From contig DAOWKG010000268.1 of assembly GCA_030639985.1 (NCBI GenBank), forward strand, positions 1 to 7,020: a stretch of 7,020 nt of DNA. Reading direction: 5' to 3'. The notes beneath the pieces are model-generated. The model had not been told where the DNA came from, did not search any database, and worked only from the letters and a program-made list of their open reading frames with translations. Of this stretch, positions 6,736-7,020 are shown one piece after another (the first letter of the stretch is position 1; the number at the start of each line of letters is the position of its first letter). Position numbers and translations under genes: made by a program. This DNA is from Desulfuromonadaceae bacterium (lineage in GTDB: Bacteria; Desulfobacterota; Desulfuromonadia; Desulfuromonadales; Geopsychrobacteraceae).

Positions 6736-6824
6736 TTGGTGTCCTTGGTGTCCTTGGTGTCCTTGGTGTCCTTGGTGTCCTTGGTGTCCTTGGTGTCCTT
6801 GGTGTCCTTGGTGTCCTTGGTGCC
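6736..6824. repeat. 9-bp tandem repeat array, unit TTGGTGTCC
   Basis: Nine exact head-to-tail copies of TTGGTGTCC occupy 6736-6816, followed by a tenth copy lacking one T (6817-6824). The identity of the units suggests recent expansion by replication slippage. Because nine is a multiple of three, the array stays open in several frames and yields artificial peptides (repeating Leu-Val-Ser forward, His-Gln-Gly in reverse). These have no start-site support and no flanking domain, so I do not treat them as genes. Copy number probably varies between strains. Confidence 0.97.
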
Positions 6825-6903
6825 TTGGCGGCAAATTGCTTTTAGCTTTTGCTCTTCTCAGCGTTCTCTGCGTCTCTCCGTTAAAAGCCTCTCCGGTTAC
6901 CGA

Positions 6904-7020
6904 CTACTGATCCATAACAATATGGGAATGATCACCGATATTCATTCGTCGGGGTGCACCGATCAGACTGACGGCATCCCCCAACAACGACTGATCCAAG
7001 TTTAAATAACTGATCTTATT
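6904..7020 (-). CDS. C-terminal end of a probable nucleotidyltransferase/hexapeptide-repeat protein (partial)
   Basis: Reading inward from the right edge on the minus strand, 38 codons are open and end in TAG at 6904. The peptide contains SLLGDAVSLIGAPRRMNIGD and ends in HSHIVMDQ. The alternation of small hydrophobics with SLLGDAVSLIG resembles a turn of a left-handed parallel beta-helix, and the ending PRRMNIGDHSHI resembles the C-terminal tails of long-form glucose-1-phosphate thymidylyltransferases and related sugar-nucleotide enzymes, as I recall them. Most of the gene lies outside the window, so the catalytic part cannot be checked. A chance open frame of this length is not impossible, but the composition looks protein-like. 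It runs in the same direction as DUF445, with the repeat element lying just downstream of its stop. Confidence 0.55.
   Translation of the reverse strand, partial: NKISYLNLDQSLLGDAVSLIGAPRRMNIGDHSHIVMDQ

Larger units (their letters stand above)
6620..6886. repeat. Nested inverted-repeat intergenic element
   Basis: The 321-base gap between DUF445 and the next gene is filled by a palindromic element. Outer arms 6620-6640 and 6866-6886 are reverse complements at 19 of 21 positions (shared core TTTTAACGGAGAG). Inner arms 6665-6681 and 6816-6832 match at 16 of 17 (core CCAAGGCACCAAG). A hairpin and a tandem array lie between the inner arms. There is no transposase and no credible coding frame, so it resembles a non-autonomous, MITE-like or REP-like intergenic element. 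No target-site duplication was evident to me. From memory, similar CTTGG(T/C)G and CTCTGCGTCTC text is seen between genes of various environmental bacteria. Confidence 0.7.

Noticed and set aside
6736..6824. CRISPR array
   Set aside because: The units are only 9 bases and directly abutting, with no spacers and no cas genes.
6649..6834. Minus-strand frame with repeating His-Gln-Gly, collagen-like at first sight
   Set aside because: The periodicity is simply translation of the 9-bp tandem array; there is no signal peptide, ribosome binding site or flanking domain.
6736..7005. Plus-strand frame with repeating Leu-Val-Ser continuing past the array
   Set aside because: It begins inside the repeat and runs antisense to the more protein-like partial gene at 6904-7020; no start signal.

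Overview
The window looks like ordinary chromosomal sequence of a Gram-negative bacterium. It encodes a periplasmic solute-binding protein with a signal peptide, a PhoR/PhoB-style two-component pair and a DUF445 inner-membrane protein. GC is moderate. Two kinds of non-coding repeat sit between genes. From the style of the proteins and these repeats I lean towards a deltaproteobacterium (Desulfuromonas/Geobacter-like) or a gammaproteobacterium, but this is inference only.

Layout. Positions 1-1990 (+ strand) hold the 3' part of a membrane sensor histidine kinase, followed with zero spacing by an OmpR/PhoB-family response regulator. A short convergent gap (1991-2087) carries a weak hairpin. Positions 2088-4901 (- strand) encode a polar amino-acid type ABC importer, in transcription order permease, periplasmic binding protein, permease. 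No ATPase gene is present. Between the binding-protein gene and the last permease lies a 288-base gap filled by a structured intergenic repeat. Positions 4990-6582 (- strand) encode a 530-aa DUF445 membrane protein. Positions 6583-6903 are non-coding and contain a nested inverted-repeat element with a 9-bp tandem array (nine exact units plus one short one). Positions 6904-7020 (- strand) are the last 38 codons of a gene entering from the right, probably a nucleotidyltransferase or acyltransferase with a left-handed beta-helix tail.

How the parts work together. The two permeases are homologous and would form the heterodimeric membrane channel served by the binding protein; the ATPase must be encoded elsewhere. 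The two-component pair is convergent with the transporter, so adjacency alone does not show that it regulates it. The points most worth a second look are the apparent ATT start of the first permease (and TTG start of the second), the hairpin-rich repeat that splits the transporter operon, the loss of the usual ligand-binding Asp in the binding protein, and the architecture of the 6620-6886 repeat element. I see no clear evidence of a new defence, mobile or biosynthetic system in this window.
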